Notes under the pieces: model-generated
The model's database searches: none
Seen by the model: only the letters and a program-made list of their open reading frames with translations
Told to the model about the DNA's origin: nothing
Source of the DNA: Pseudomonas sp. NCCP-436
GTDB lineage: Bacteria; Pseudomonadota; Gammaproteobacteria; Pseudomonadales; Pseudomonadaceae
DNA length: 64,000 bases
Assembly: GCF_019656335.1 (NCBI RefSeq)
Contig: NZ_BPLZ01000016.1
Location: 1-64,000, forward strand
Direction: 5' to 3'
Made by a program: the position numbers and the translations under genes
Shown here: piece by piece, positions 9,353 through 18,087 of the stretch
How the letters are laid out: each line of letters begins with the position of its first letter
Numbering within the stretch: position 1 is the first letter of the stretch

Positions 9353-9384
9353 GAAAAAACCGCCGGGCTTGGAGCGCGGCGGTT
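9353..9384 (-). terminator. Terminator between the Spy-like gene and the sensor kinase
   Basis: On the minus strand AACCGCCG/CGGCGGTT form an 8-bp stem (AACCGCCG at 9358-9365, CGGCGGTT at 9377-9384 on the plus strand) followed by a run of six T. It ends about 14 bases before the kinase ATG, so it lies inside the presumed operon. Confidence 0.75.
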
Positions 9385-9403
9385 GATGATTGAGTGATGC
9401 GAG

Positions 9404-9820
9404 TCAGTCGGCCTTACCAGCCTTCTCGGCTTTCCAGGCCTTGAATTCGGCCATTTCGGCGCGTCGCGCCTCCATTTTCTTCTGATGCTCGTCGAAGGCC
9501 TTCTGCTGTTCCGGACTAAGCAACTCGCGCAAGGACTTTTGCTGTTCAGCGCGGGTTGCGTCCAGTTCTTTTTGCATGGCCTGCTTCTCGGCTGGCGGCA
9601 GTTTATCTAGGTAACGCTGGGTGATCTCGCGATGGCTTTTCATTTGCTCGGCCATCAGTTTGCGGAATTCCTGGCGTTGTTCCTTGCTCAATTGCAGGCC
9701 TTGGGCCAAGTTACCATGACCGCGCTCATGGTGGCGGAAACCACCGTCGTGCATGGGCATGGCGACAGCCAGGGTCGGCAGTGCGGCGGCGAGCAGTAGT
9801 GCGGTGAGAGTTTTGCGCAT
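9404..9820 (-). CDS. Spy/CpxP-like periplasmic LTXXQ protein
   Basis: A 138-residue secreted protein. A signal peptide (MRKTLTALLLAAALPTLAVA) precedes a charged, helical domain with two LTXXQ-like repeats (LQLSKEQRQEF and LLSPEQQKAF), the hallmark of Spy/CpxP periplasmic chaperone-type proteins. In E. coli CpxP binds and restrains the CpxA sensor. The location between the regulator and the kinase supports that role here, but it is an inference. The ATG at 9820 has AGGAGA 6 bases upstream; the open frame reaches 10 codons further without such support. Confidence 0.83.
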   Translation of the reverse strand: MRKTLTALLLAAALPTLAVAMPMHDGGFRHHERGHGNLAQGLQLSKEQRQEFRKLMAEQMKSHREITQRYLDKLPPAEKQAMQKELDATRAEQQKSLRELLSPEQQKAFDEHQKKMEARRAEMAEFKAWKAEKAGKAD

Positions 9821-9938
9821 GGGGTGTTCTCCTCGTCTTGAACCGGTCATTACCGGATGGGTTCAGTATGCGTCGGTCAAGGTCAAGGGCGGTCAGGGCC
9901 GGGTAAAGGCAGTGTAAAATTTGCGCAATGGGCGCGGC

Positions 9939-10616
9939 TCAGGGGGCGTAGTAGTAACCACGGCTGCGTAACGCGAGGATGCGCGGGCGGCCGTCGGGGT
10001 GTGGGCCGAGTTTTTTGCGCAGGTTGCTGACGTGCATATCCAGGCTGCGGTCATAAAGGGTCAGCTTTCGGCCTAGTGCCAGCTGAGCCAGTGCCTGTTT
10101 TTCCAGCGGCTCGCCAGGCTGTCTCAGCAGGGCTTCAAGCAGGCGGCTTTCGGATACTGTCAGCGGTATGTCGTGTTCACCGATGCTGGCCACACCACGG
10201 TTGGGGCTGAAACGCAGGTCGCCCAGTTCCAGTTGGCTGCTGGCTGCAACCGGCGTGCTGCGGCGCAGCACGGCCCGCAGGCGAGCCGTCAGTTCGCGCG
10301 GCTCGCAGGGTTTGGCCAGGTAGTCGTCGGCTCCCAGTTCCAGCCCGAGAATACGGTCGAGCGGCTCGCCTCGTGCCGAGAGCATCAGCACCGGCAGTTC
10401 CGGGTGCTCGCTGCGCAACTGCCGAAGTAGTTCAAGACCGCTGCCGTCGGGCAGCATCACGTCGAGTACTACAGCGTCCGGGGCCTGGGCAGCGAGAGCC
10501 TGGCGGGCGCTGCTGGTCTCGTGACAGGCACTGACCTGGAAGCCTTCCTGGGTGAGCCAACTGCTCAGCAGTTCGCACAACTCCTGGTCGTCATCAATCA
10601 GCAGTAAACGGCTCAT
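9939..10616 (-). CDS. OmpR/PhoB-type response regulator (CpxR-like)
   Basis: A 225-residue regulator. The receiver domain (residues 1-115) has the acidic pair DDD at 8-10, the phospho-acceptor Asp in VVLDVMLPDGSG, and a Lys in YLAKPCEPRE. A winged-helix DNA-binding domain follows (about 130-225), ending DMHVSNLRKKLGPHPDGRPRI as the recognition region. MSRLLLIDDD is the natural start; the open frame runs 81 codons further upstream into the neighbouring gene and is not coding. It begins 4 bases after the upstream coiled-coil gene and is presumably the partner of the CpxA-like kinase. Confidence 0.88.
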   Translation of the reverse strand: MSRLLLIDDDQELCELLSSWLTQEGFQVSACHETSSARQALAAQAPDAVVLDVMLPDGSGLELLRQLRSEHPELPVLMLSARGEPLDRILGLELGADDYLAKPCEPRELTARLRAVLRRSTPVAASSQLELGDLRFSPNRGVASIGEHDIPLTVSESRLLEALLRQPGEPLEKQALAQLALGRKLTLYDRSLDMHVSNLRKKLGPHPDGRPRILALRSRGYYYAP

Positions 10617-10620
10617 GGGT

Positions 10621-10992
10621 TCAGTTGATCCATTCCCGGCTGGTTCGACGGCGGCCGCGTAGCAGGGCGCCCAGCAGAACCGAAAACAGGCAGAGGGCCG
10701 CGCCAAGGGAGAACCAGGTTTGCTCGACGCTGAGCAACCGAGGTTGCGCCTGGCTTTCTCTGAGCTGCGCACGCAGGCGCTGGTTCTCTTGGCGCAGGCG
10801 TTGTAACTGTGCTGCACTGTTCGCTTCCTGTTCGCTACGCAACTGCTCGCTGCGAGCAAGGCGCTGCTCCAGTGCCTCGGTGGTGATCGTTGCCGGTGCA
10901 GTAGGCGCTGCCGGGGGAACCGGCTCCTCGGCCTGTGCCAGGGGGCAGGTCATCAGCAGCGTGATCAGCAGGGAAGGCGGGATCGAACGCAT
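10621..10992 (-). CDS. Membrane-anchored coiled-coil protein of unknown function
   Basis: A 123-residue protein I do not recognise as a named family. It has a signal peptide (to about residue 21, AQA), a Pro/Ala-rich spacer, a coiled coil at roughly 38-82 rich in Arg, Gln and Glu (QRLRQENQRLRAQLRESQ), and one C-terminal transmembrane helix (about 92-110) followed by a basic tail. It therefore probably exposes a periplasmic coiled coil. It sits directly upstream of the response regulator gene, suggesting an accessory role in envelope signalling; that is inference only. Confidence 0.65.
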   Translation of the reverse strand: MRSIPPSLLITLLMTCPLAQAEEPVPPAAPTAPATITTEALEQRLARSEQLRSEQEANSAAQLQRLRQENQRLRAQLRESQAQPRLLSVEQTWFSLGAALCLFSVLLGALLRGRRRTSREWIN

Positions 10993-11029
10993 GACGGATC
11001 CTTAGGAGGCAGCGGCCTCACGGGTGGGG

Positions 11030-11329
11030 TCAGGGCAACACTTTTTTGAAGGGTTTGACCACTACGTCGGCATACACACCGGCACTGCGATAGGGATCTG
11101 CAGCTGCCCAGGCCTGGGCGGCTTCCAGCGAGTCGAACTCGGCAACGATCAGGCTGCCGCTGAAACCGGCCGAACCCGGATCTTCGCTATCGATGGCCGG
11201 GTGCGGGCCGGCCAGCAACAGGCGGCCTTCCTGCTTGAGCTGTTCGATTCGGGCAATATGAGCCGGGCGGGCAGCCAGGCGGTTTTCCAGGGAGTTTTCC
11301 ACGTCGGTGGCAATGATGGCGTAGAGCAT
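11030..11329 (-). CDS. YciI family protein
   Basis: A 99-residue protein with the ferredoxin-like YciI/YCII fold: it begins MLYAIIATD and carries the conserved His in [13 protein letters not shown], the LLLAGP segment, an [16 protein letters not shown] helix and a C-terminal PFKKVL. YciI proteins are small dimers, some with hydrolase-like activity, mostly uncharacterised. The open frame extends over 200 codons upstream through the divergent PHP gene; the ATG at 11329 gives the family length. Confidence 0.87.
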   Translation of the reverse strand: MLYAIIATDVENSLENRLAARPAHIARIEQLKQEGRLLLAGPHPAIDSEDPGSAGFSGSLIVAEFDSLEAAQAWAAADPYRSAGVYADVVVKPFKKVLP

Positions 11330-11434
11330 CTCAGTCCTTGTTGGAGATAGAAGGGAAAACGGTGCCAGCCAGGGCATGGCGGAAGGCAGATGTGGGGCAT
11401 AATAGCAAACATCAATCGCAACGAAAGCGCCGCC

Positions 11435-12301
11435 ATGACTGTCGATCTGCACTGCCACAGCACCGCCTCGGACGGTGCACTGCCGCCTGCTACGCTGGTG
11501 GCCCGGGCTCATGCAAGGGGCATTCGTCTGCTCGCACTGACCGATCACGATACTCTTGAGGGATTGGATGAGGCGCGAAATGCCGCTGCCCGGTTGAACC
11601 TGCAACTGGTCAACGGTATCGAACTTTCCTGCACCTGGGGCGGCGCCACCATCCATGTGCTTGGATATGCCTTTGAACCACAGGCACCCGCGCTGAGAGA
11701 GGCTATCGAAGCCCTGCATCGTGGCCGCTGGCAGCGGGCCGAGGAAATCGACCGGCGGCTGACAGCCAGGGGTATGCCGGGTGCTTTGGATGGTGCTCGG
11801 CAGATCCAGCGTGAGCTGGGTGACAGTGGCAACGCTCCGGCGCGACCTCACTTTGCCGAGTTTCTGGTGCGTGCCGGCTATGTGCGCGACCGTTCCGAGG
11901 CCTTTCGCAAGTGGCTGGGGGCTGGCAAGCTGGGAGACGTCAAGCAGCACTGGCCAGCGCTGGAGGAAACCGTTGCGACTCTACAGGCCGCCGGTGCCTG
12001 GATCAGCCTGGCGCATCCGTGGCAGTACGACTTTACTCGCAGTAAGCGTCGGCGTTTGGTGGCTGACTTTGCTGCGGCAGGTGGTCATGCGCTGGAAGTG
12101 GTCAATGGCATGCAGCCTGCCGAGCAGGTCGGTAGTCTGGCGATTCTGGCGCGTGAGTTTGGTCTGATGGCTTCCGTCGGCAGCGATTTTCACGCGCCGG
12201 GAGACTGGTCCGAACTGGGCCTGTACCGCCCGTTGCCCGAGGGTCTGACGGCACTCTGGGAGCGTTTTGAGCATGTACAGCTATCCACCATTTCTTCATG
12301 A
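11435..12301 (+). CDS. PHP-domain 5'-3' exonuclease/phosphoesterase (RNase AM, YciV type)
   Basis: A 288-residue enzyme with the complete PHP metal-site motifs: [11 protein letters not shown] (residues 4-14), LTDHDT near 35, GIELSC near 63, SLAHPW near 192 and GSDFH near 249. E. coli YciV/RnAM removes nucleotides from 5' ends and matures 5' ends of ribosomal RNAs; others in the family hydrolyse 3',5'-nucleoside bisphosphates. The start at 11435 gives MTVDLHCH, the usual N-terminus. It is followed 13 bases later by yciO, a common pairing. Confidence 0.87.
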   Translation: MTVDLHCHSTASDGALPPATLVARAHARGIRLLALTDHDTLEGLDEARNAAARLNLQLVNGIELSCTWGGATIHVLGYAFEPQAPALREAIEALHRGRWQRAEEIDRRLTARGMPGALDGARQIQRELGDSGNAPARPHFAEFLVRAGYVRDRSEAFRKWLGAGKLGDVKQHWPALEETVATLQAAGAWISLAHPWQYDFTRSKRRRLVADFAAAGGHALEVVNGMQPAEQVGSLAILAREFGLMASVGSDFHAPGDWSELGLYRPLPEGLTALWERFEHVQLSTISS

Positions 12302-12314
12302 ACAGGGAGCCATC

Positions 12315-12944
12315 ATGAGCCAATTCTTCCAGGTACATCCGGAGAACCCGCAGGCCCGCCTGATCAAGCAGGCGGTGGAGATCATTCGTGGCGGTGGTGT
12401 GGTGGTCTATCCCACCGACTCGTCCTATGCGCTGGGCTGCATGATCGGCGACAAGGGCGCTGTGGAACGCATCCGCCGCCTGCGTCAGCTTGACGACAAG
12501 CACAACTTCACCCTGGTTTGCCGCGACCTGTCGCAGATCGGCCTGTTTGCCAAGGTTGATACTGCGGCTTTCCGCTTGCTGAAGAACCACACGCCGGGGC
12601 CCTATACCTTCATCCTTAATGCCACGCGTGAGGTGCCGCGCATGCTGCTGCACCCCAAACGTCGCACCATCGGCATTCGTGTGCCGAGTCATCCCATTGC
12701 TCTGGCGTTACTGGAACAGCTGGGCGAGCCGCTGATGAGCGTCAGCCTGATCCTGCCGGGTGACGAGCTGCCGCTTTCCGACCCATACGAGATGCGGCAA
12801 ATGCTCGAGCATCAGGTGGATCTGGTTATCGACGGTGGCTTTGGCGGACTGGAAGCATCTACGGTGATCAGTCTGGTTGGCGACAAGGCCGAGATCATCC
12901 GGGTCGGCTGTGGCGACCCTCTACCCTTCGGGGAAAGCGCGTGA
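12315..12944 (+). CDS. YciO/Sua5/YrdC-family protein
   Basis: A 209-residue protein with the YrdC-type nucleotide-binding fold: VVVYPTDSSYALGC near residue 29, KHNFTLVCRD near 62, a KNHTPGPYTFIL segment near 91, IGIRVPSHPIA near 117 and a final DLVIDGG region. TsaC/Sua5 members make threonylcarbamoyl-AMP for the t6A tRNA modification. The YciO branch carries the same chemistry weakly or has another role. KHNF instead of KRPF hints at the YciO branch. It sits between the PHP gene and scpA. Confidence 0.87.
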   Translation: MSQFFQVHPENPQARLIKQAVEIIRGGGVVVYPTDSSYALGCMIGDKGAVERIRRLRQLDDKHNFTLVCRDLSQIGLFAKVDTAAFRLLKNHTPGPYTFILNATREVPRMLLHPKRRTIGIRVPSHPIALALLEQLGEPLMSVSLILPGDELPLSDPYEMRQMLEHQVDLVIDGGFGGLEASTVISLVGDKAEIIRVGCGDPLPFGESA

Positions 12945-12975
12945 GAGCCGTCTGCTCCACCAGGGTCGGCTGGCG

Positions 12976-13791
12976 ATGAGTGGGCAGCCTCTCGATCCGC
13001 AGGCCGGTGCGCAGCAGGAGCTGCCTTTGGCGCTGGTTTATGGCGAGGCGCTTACCGAGCTGCCTCAGGATCTTTACATTCCGCCGGATGCACTGGAGGT
13101 TTTTCTTGAGGCCTTCGAGGGGCCTCTGGATCTTTTGCTGTATCTGATCCGCAAGCAGAACATCGACATCCTGGACATCCCCGTGGCGGAAATTACCCAC
13201 CAGTACATGGGCTATGTCGAACTGATGCACTCGGTGCGTCTGGAACTGGCTGCCGAGTATTTGGTGATGGCCGCCATGCTGGCCGAAATCAAGTCGCGCA
13301 TGCTGTTGCCGCGCTCCACTGAGAGTGAGGACGAGGAGGAAGATCCGCGGGCCGAGCTGATCCGGCGACTGCAGGAGTATGAGCGCTTCAAAGCCGCAGC
13401 CGAGGGCCTGGACGAACTGCCACGGGTTGGCCGGGAGATCGTTGTTCCTCGCTTGGAGGCTCCCGAGGCTCGGGCCCGCCGGCTGCTGCCGGAGGTCAGC
13501 CTGGAGGAGCTGTTGCTGTCCATGGCTGAGGTGCTGCGGCGTGCCGACCTCTTTGAGAGCCATCAGGTGACTCGTGAGGCACTGTCGACCCGGGAGCGTA
13601 TGAGCGAAGTGCTGGAACGCCTCAAAGGCGGTGGTTTTGTGCCCTTCGTCGAGCTTTTCAGCATTGGGGAAGGGCGCCTAGGTGTAGTGGTGACTTTCAT
13701 GGCGGTGCTCGAACTGATCAAGGAGTCTCTGGTTGAGCTGGTGCAAAATGAGCCCTTTGCCGCCATTCATGTCCGAGCACGTGCCGAATGA
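12976..13791 (+). CDS. scpA: Segregation and condensation protein A
   Basis: A 271-residue kleisin. The conserved N-terminus FEGPLDLLLYLIRKQNIDILDIPVAEITHQY lies at residues 45-75, followed by LAAEYLVMAAMLAEIKSRMLLPR and, after an acidic linker, the C-terminal winged helix (FVPFVELFS to AVLELIKE). ScpA bridges SMC heads together with ScpB in chromosome organisation. I chose the ATG at 12976; the frame stays open 33 codons further back into yciO. Its stop overlaps the scpB start (ATGA), implying translational coupling. Confidence 0.92.
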   Translation: MSGQPLDPQAGAQQELPLALVYGEALTELPQDLYIPPDALEVFLEAFEGPLDLLLYLIRKQNIDILDIPVAEITHQYMGYVELMHSVRLELAAEYLVMAAMLAEIKSRMLLPRSTESEDEEEDPRAELIRRLQEYERFKAAAEGLDELPRVGREIVVPRLEAPEARARRLLPEVSLEELLLSMAEVLRRADLFESHQVTREALSTRERMSEVLERLKGGGFVPFVELFSIGEGRLGVVVTFMAVLELIKESLVELVQNEPFAAIHVRARAE

Positions 13792-14576
13792 ACCTGAACG
13801 ATCCCCGTGAACTGGCCCAATTGCTTGAAGCCTTCCTGCTGGCTTCCGGCAAGCCAATGTCGCTGGAGCGCCTGGCCGAACTTTTCGAGGAGACCGAGCG
13901 TCCCGAGCCGACACAACTGAAGGAAGCACTGGAGCTGCTGCGTCGTTCCTGTAAGGGGCGCGCTTTCGAGCTTAAGGAGGTGGCTTCCGGCTACCGTTTG
14001 CAGGTGCGTGAGCGCTTTGCTCCCTGGGTTGGCAGGCTCTGGGAAGAGCGCCCGCAGCGCTATTCCCGTGCGCTACTGGAAACCCTGGCGCTGATCGCCT
14101 ATCGCCAGCCGATTACCCGTGGGGAAATTGAGGATGTGCGTGGGGTAGCGGTCAACAGCAACATTACCAAAACCTTGCTCGAGCGTGAATGGATCCGGGT
14201 GGTGGGGTATCGCGACGTGCCAGGCCGGCCAGCGATGTTCGCCACTACCAAGGCCTTCCTCGACCATTTCAACCTGCGCAGTCTCGACGAGTTGCCGCCG
14301 CTGGCCGCCCTGCGCGAGTTGGAGCCGGAACCCGTGGCGATGGAGGATGATGCCGAGGTGCCTGAGGCCTTGCAGGCGCGCGCCGACCTGGCCATACAGG
14401 ATGATGACGAGGCGCCGCCGCGCGAGGAAACCAGTTTCCGCAGTCTGCTGGCCGAGCTGGACAATATGGAGCAGGGGTTGAAGACCGACTTCGACGATCT
14501 GCGTCTACCTGGAGTCGAGGACGGAGACCAAAGCGCAGCCGTAGCCGATAACGAGGTCGGCGAGTCGCTTCATTGA
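13788..14576 (+). CDS. scpB: Segregation and condensation protein B
   Basis: A 262-residue ScpB with two winged-helix domains (about 10-170). Recognisable segments are LEAFLLASGKPMSLERLAELF and ALLETLALIAYRQPITRGEIEDVRGV, then the region through RDVPGRPAMFATTKAFLDHF. The C-terminal 90 residues are acidic and low complexity, which is usual in Pseudomonas. It binds the ScpA linker and regulates the SMC complex. It overlaps scpA by 4 bases. Confidence 0.92.
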   Translation: MNLNDPRELAQLLEAFLLASGKPMSLERLAELFEETERPEPTQLKEALELLRRSCKGRAFELKEVASGYRLQVRERFAPWVGRLWEERPQRYSRALLETLALIAYRQPITRGEIEDVRGVAVNSNITKTLLEREWIRVVGYRDVPGRPAMFATTKAFLDHFNLRSLDELPPLAALRELEPEPVAMEDDAEVPEALQARADLAIQDDDEAPPREETSFRSLLAELDNMEQGLKTDFDDLRLPGVEDGDQSAAVADNEVGESLH

Positions 14577-14671
14577 GCGAGTCAACGCGTGCCATCGAAT
14601 AGTTCAATCCCGCCACGAAGGAGGCTTGCTTATCCTTGCTGCCATGTGCAATCGCCTCCGAGGAGAGAAGC

Positions 14672-14848
14672 ATGGGCAAGAACCCCTGTATCAAGGTCTG
14701 CGAATTCAAAGAGGGTGTTTGTCTGGGATGTGGTCGCAGCCGCCAGGAGATTCGTGACTGGAAGCGCCTGGATAAGGACGAGAAACGTCTGCTACTGGCC
14801 ATCGCCGACATGCGCCTGCTGGAGGCCTGCGGCAGGCGCAGCTATTAA
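14672..14848 (+). CDS. DUF1289 family small protein
   Basis: A 58-residue protein with the family core NPCIKVCEFKEGVCLGCGRSRQEI, where four cysteines (C6, C10, C17, C20) could bind a metal or iron-sulfur cluster, followed by a helical WKRLDKDEKRLLL stretch. The function of the family is unknown. The ATG at 14672 is preceded by an AGGAGAG ribosome-binding site; the frame is open 12 codons upstream without one. It converges on the ABC permease gene. Confidence 0.82.
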   Translation: MGKNPCIKVCEFKEGVCLGCGRSRQEIRDWKRLDKDEKRLLLAIADMRLLEACGRRSY

Positions 14849-14875
14849 GAGCAGCGGGACGTTGTGCTGCCGCCT

Positions 14876-15667
14876 TTAGCCGGTCTTGCGCAGGGCAGCA
14901 TGCTGTGGGTTGAAGCTGGCCACTGCCAGAAGAATGAACAGTAGAGTGAGAGCGGCACAGATCAGCAGGGCCGTGGCGTTCAGTTGCAGATAGAGCGCAT
15001 GGCGCACAAGCTCCACGGCATGGCTGAAGGGATTCAGCAGGCACAGCCAGTACAGCCAATTACCGGCCTCGCGCATCGGCTCCAGCGGGTAGAGCGCCGG
15101 AGACAGAAAGAACAGCGGGAATATGACGAAGTTCATCACCCCGGCGAAGTTCTCCAACTGGCGTATGCCGTTGGACAACAGCAGTCCCAGGGCGCCGAGT
15201 AACAAGGCTACCAGCAGCAGCGCCGGCAGCGCAGTGAGCAGCCCGCCCAGTGGCGGGCGTACGCCGTAGCACCAGGCAACGGCAAGAAAGGCACATACCT
15301 GCAGCAGCGAGATCAGTGATGTTGCCAGCAACTTGGCCACCAGTAGAAAGGATCGTGGCAGCGGGCTGGTCAGCAGCACGCGCATACTGCCCATTTCCCG
15401 GTCGTAGACCATAGACAGGGAACCCTGCATGCCGCTGAAAAGCAGGGTCATGCAGGCCAGTCCCGGGACTATGTAGGTCTCGTAGCCAGTGGAGCCCGAG
15501 TGCAGGCCACCCGGCTCGAAGCCAGGCAGGGCGCGGATGCCGGCAGCGAACACCAGTAGCCAGAGTAGTGGACGCACCAGAGCGCTGAGAAAGCGCGAGC
15601 GCTGCCGTACGAAGCGCAGCCATTCGCGCAGCACAATACCCTTCAGGCATTCCCAATAGAGGCTCAT
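14876..15667 (-). CDS. ABC-2 type exporter permease
   Basis: A 263-residue inner-membrane permease with about six helices and the ABC-2 signature region PLFFLSPALYPLEPM followed by NPFSHAVELVRHALY (residues 190-235). An NodJ-like N-terminus (REWLRFVRQRSRFLSALVRP) precedes the first helix. It overlaps the ATPase gene by 4 bases, so the two form a transporter. Family resemblance is to the ABC pair commonly carried in PQQ-dependent alcohol oxidation clusters (pedABC type). No PQQ dehydrogenase is visible in this window, so the cargo is unknown. Confidence 0.83.
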   Translation of the reverse strand: MSLYWECLKGIVLREWLRFVRQRSRFLSALVRPLLWLLVFAAGIRALPGFEPGGLHSGSTGYETYIVPGLACMTLLFSGMQGSLSMVYDREMGSMRVLLTSPLPRSFLLVAKLLATSLISLLQVCAFLAVAWCYGVRPPLGGLLTALPALLLVALLLGALGLLLSNGIRQLENFAGVMNFVIFPLFFLSPALYPLEPMREAGNWLYWLCLLNPFSHAVELVRHALYLQLNATALLICAALTLLFILLAVASFNPQHAALRKTG

Positions 15668-16494
15668 GGTCGTTTTGCTCCGATAACAGCCGTAGCGTCG
15701 TCCGTAGCTGATTTCTCGGTCAGACGGGCTGGGGCCAAGCGCGGCCTGACTGCCTCACGCTCATGACCACGGCCCAGGGCCACATCGCCGGTCAGACGGG
15801 CAAAGCTCAGAGCCAGGTCATCGCCAAACTCGCGGGCCTTGCCGTAGCCCACTCGCTCGCCGTGGTGCAGGATCAGCAGGTCGTCGCTGGGCTCGATCTC
15901 GTCCAGCAGGTGTGTGGCCCACAACACGCACAGGCGCTGTTCGCGGCAAAGGTTGCGCAGGTGCCGGCCAAGAGCCTGTCGGGCTGCAGGATCCAGCCCG
16001 GTACTGGCTTCATCAAGCAATAGCAGACGTGGCTGGTGTAATAGAGCACGGGCAATCTCGACTCGCCGGCGGTGGCCTCCATTGAGCTTGCGTACCGGTT
16101 CATGACGGCGCTCCGCCAGTTCCAGTCGCTTCAGCTCCTCATCGATGCGTGACCGGGCCAGGCGGCGTGGCAGGCCGTGCAGGGCGGCGTGGTAGGCCAG
16201 GTTCTGCTCTACCGAAAGATCCGCATCCAGAGTGCTTGGCTGGAACACCACGCCCAACCGGCTCAGTGCCTGGCGAGGTGCATGGCGCAGGCTGTGGCCG
16301 AAAATGCGGATATCGCCTTGTTGCAGGTCATACAGCCTCGTGAGTAAGGCAATGAGTGTCGACTTGCCGGCGCCATTGGGGCCGAGCAGAGCGCCGAAAT
16401 GTCCTTCCGCCAGTTCGAAATCCAGCGCTTGCAAGGCCTGATGGCGACCATAGGCGAAGCTTACTCCACGCACTTCCAGGGCGTTCATGGGCAA
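15664..16494 (-). CDS. ABC exporter ATP-binding subunit with LNGGH signature
   Basis: A 276-residue ATPase. The Walker A motif is GPNGAGKST (residues 38-46), the Q loop VVFQPSTLD, and Walker B LLLLDEAS with the D loop; the switch His is in WATHLLDE. The ABC signature reads LNGGHRRRVEIARAL instead of LSGGQ, a variant I associate with PQQ-linked ABC proteins. The last 60 residues are a non-conserved extension. The start MPMNALEVRG could also be the second Met. It forms an operon with the permease. Confidence 0.85.
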   Translation of the reverse strand: MPMNALEVRGVSFAYGRHQALQALDFELAEGHFGALLGPNGAGKSTLIALLTRLYDLQQGDIRIFGHSLRHAPRQALSRLGVVFQPSTLDADLSVEQNLAYHAALHGLPRRLARSRIDEELKRLELAERRHEPVRKLNGGHRRRVEIARALLHQPRLLLLDEASTGLDPAARQALGRHLRNLCREQRLCVLWATHLLDEIEPSDDLLILHHGERVGYGKAREFGDDLALSFARLTGDVALGRGHEREAVRPRLAPARLTEKSATDDATAVIGAKRP

Positions 16495-16675
16495 ACCTGC
16501 AGGTGGTGGCAGAGGTGCAGTGTCTGGCGGTATCCGTTTCGAGGCATGGGCGGCTCCTTCGGCAGGATGTCGCCAGCATAGGAAGCACTGTCGCTCGCGG
16601 AAATATGCTCAAGGTAGCGACCGACTGCTACCAAGGTCTTGGATCCGCCGGGGAGTCCGGATCGGTCATAAGGGC

Positions 16676-16707
16676 GCCGGCCAGTCTGGGAACACCGTCT
16701 GGCCGGC
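16676..16707 (-). terminator. Hairpin downstream of the I78 inhibitor gene
   Basis: GCCGGCCAG and CTGGCCGGC form a perfect 9-bp stem around a 14-base loop, 10 bases after the I78 gene stop on the minus strand. There is no T-run, so termination is likely but not certain. Confidence 0.5.
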
Positions 16708-16716
16708 GGAGTGGGA

Positions 16717-17040
16717 TCAGCCGCAGGAGACTCGGGTAATCACGCGCTGATCGTCAACATTGAGGTTCAGGCGCTGGCGGTCGTATTCCAGGGTCACGAT
16801 ACTGCCGGGGGCAAGCAGACGGGCGCGACTGGCCCCCGCGCTCTGACGGGCCTGCTCCAGCAGTTCCGGTGTGGCGACCTGGCCGACCAGGTGCTCTACG
16901 GCCGAGGATGTGCAGCTTTCATGGCTTGGGGTCGTTGCCGAGGTGGTGGCAGCCGGTTCGGCTTGTTGCGCGGTGCTGCTGCAGCCTGCGGCGAGCAGCA
17001 GGCAGCCAAGCAGGGAGCTGAGACGGATTGAGAGATTCAA
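16717..17040 (-). CDS. I78-family peptidase inhibitor lipoprotein
   Basis: A 107-residue secreted protein. A lipobox LLAAGC (Cys at residue 20) predicts lipid anchoring. After a Ser/Thr/Ala linker, residues 40-107 match the I78 inhibitor domain: CTSSAVEHLVGQ, ARQSAGASRARLLAPGS, LEYDRQRLNLNVDDQ and a terminal VSCG with the second Cys of the likely disulfide. Family members inhibit serine proteases. An envelope-protective role is inferred. It follows yceH by 30 bases and is probably co-transcribed. Confidence 0.82.
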   Translation of the reverse strand: MNLSIRLSSLLGCLLLAAGCSSTAQQAEPAATTSATTPSHESCTSSAVEHLVGQVATPELLEQARQSAGASRARLLAPGSIVTLEYDRQRLNLNVDDQRVITRVSCG

Positions 17041-17070
17041 TGCTATGAACTCCTGTTCGGTGAAATGACG

Positions 17071-17721
17071 TTACTGTGTTGTTTCCAGGCGTGCCAGGCG
17101 CTCCTCGAGAATGGCCAGCCGTGCTTCCAGCGCGGCGAGACGCTCTTCGTGACCGGCTGCTGCCTCGTGCCGGGCGAGCGGACGGCTGGCCAGCAGTTTC
17201 TCCAGATCCTCAGGCTCACCCAGCAAATGCATGTAGCGATCTTCGCGTTGGCCGGTCTGGCGTGGCAGCAGCATGGCCAGACCACGACTGATCAGGCGCT
17301 CGAGCTGGTGACGGATTTCCTCCACATCTTCGAAGTCGTGCATGCGATTGCTGCGCGCGAGCAGTTCTCCGAGTGTCTGCGGACCGCGCAGCATAAGCAG
17401 GCCGAGTAGAACTGTCTGCGGTTTGACCAGTTCCAGTTGCTTGTCGCAGCGCTGTTCCCAGCGGTCAGCGCGGCTACCCATCACCAGTCGTACCAACTGG
17501 CGGGCTTCCAGACTACGCAGGTAGCGCCCGATTTCTCCAGGCTCCAGATTCATCAGCGGTTCGCGGCTGGTTTTCTGATTGCAGGCCAGTTGCACGGCAT
17601 TGAGCGTCAGGGGATAGGTTTCCGGTGTAGTCAGTTGCTTCTCGATCAGGCAACCGAGAATTCGTACTTCGATGGCATGCAATGGCGATTCGCCAAGCAG
17701 TTCAGAGTGCGTATGAGGCAT
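17071..17721 (-). CDS. YceH family (DUF480) winged-helix protein
   Basis: A 216-residue protein with the tandem winged-helix DUF480 domain (residues 12-165): [39 protein letters not shown] is the family signature, followed by [23 protein letters not shown]-terminal coiled coil (about 185-216, [16 protein letters not shown]) follows. The function is not known. The ATG at 17721 fits the family N-terminus; the frame extends 27 codons upstream. Confidence 0.87.
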   Translation of the reverse strand: MPHTHSELLGESPLHAIEVRILGCLIEKQLTTPETYPLTLNAVQLACNQKTSREPLMNLEPGEIGRYLRSLEARQLVRLVMGSRADRWEQRCDKQLELVKPQTVLLGLLMLRGPQTLGELLARSNRMHDFEDVEEIRHQLERLISRGLAMLLPRQTGQREDRYMHLLGEPEDLEKLLASRPLARHEAAAGHEERLAALEARLAILEERLARLETTQ

Positions 17722-17868
17722 GAGGCGATCCTGGCAGAGGAAACCTCTGCAGATTAACGGTTTCCGCGCTGGATCGACAGGCTCGTTCTGAACGGCTGAC
17801 ACTCAGCGTGTAGCAGTAGCGAAACCTGAGACAATGGCGGCATTTTCGATCAGTTACACGAGCAGCCG

Positions 17869-18087
17869 ATGAATCCTGAGATGTTGCAACTGCTGGTGAC
17901 CCGGCGTATGCCATTTGGCAAGTACAAAGATCGGTTGCTGGCCGATTTGCCCGGGCACTATCTAAACTGGTTTGCCCGCCAAGGCTTTCCCAAGGGAGAA
18001 CTAGGCCAGTTGCTGGCTCTGATGCAGGAAATCGACCATAACGGACTCAAGCCACTGCTTGATCCTCTGCGCAAGCAAAGGCCGTAG
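17869..18087 (+). CDS. DUF3820 family small protein
   Basis: A 72-residue protein with the conserved RRMPFGKYKDRLLADLPGHYLNWFARQGFPKGELGQLL core of DUF3820 (residues 12-50). Similar sequences occur alone and fused to exonuclease-like proteins. Its function is unknown. It is divergent from yceH and convergent with apt. Confidence 0.8.
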   Translation: MNPEMLQLLVTRRMPFGKYKDRLLADLPGHYLNWFARQGFPKGELGQLLALMQEIDHNGLKPLLDPLRKQRP

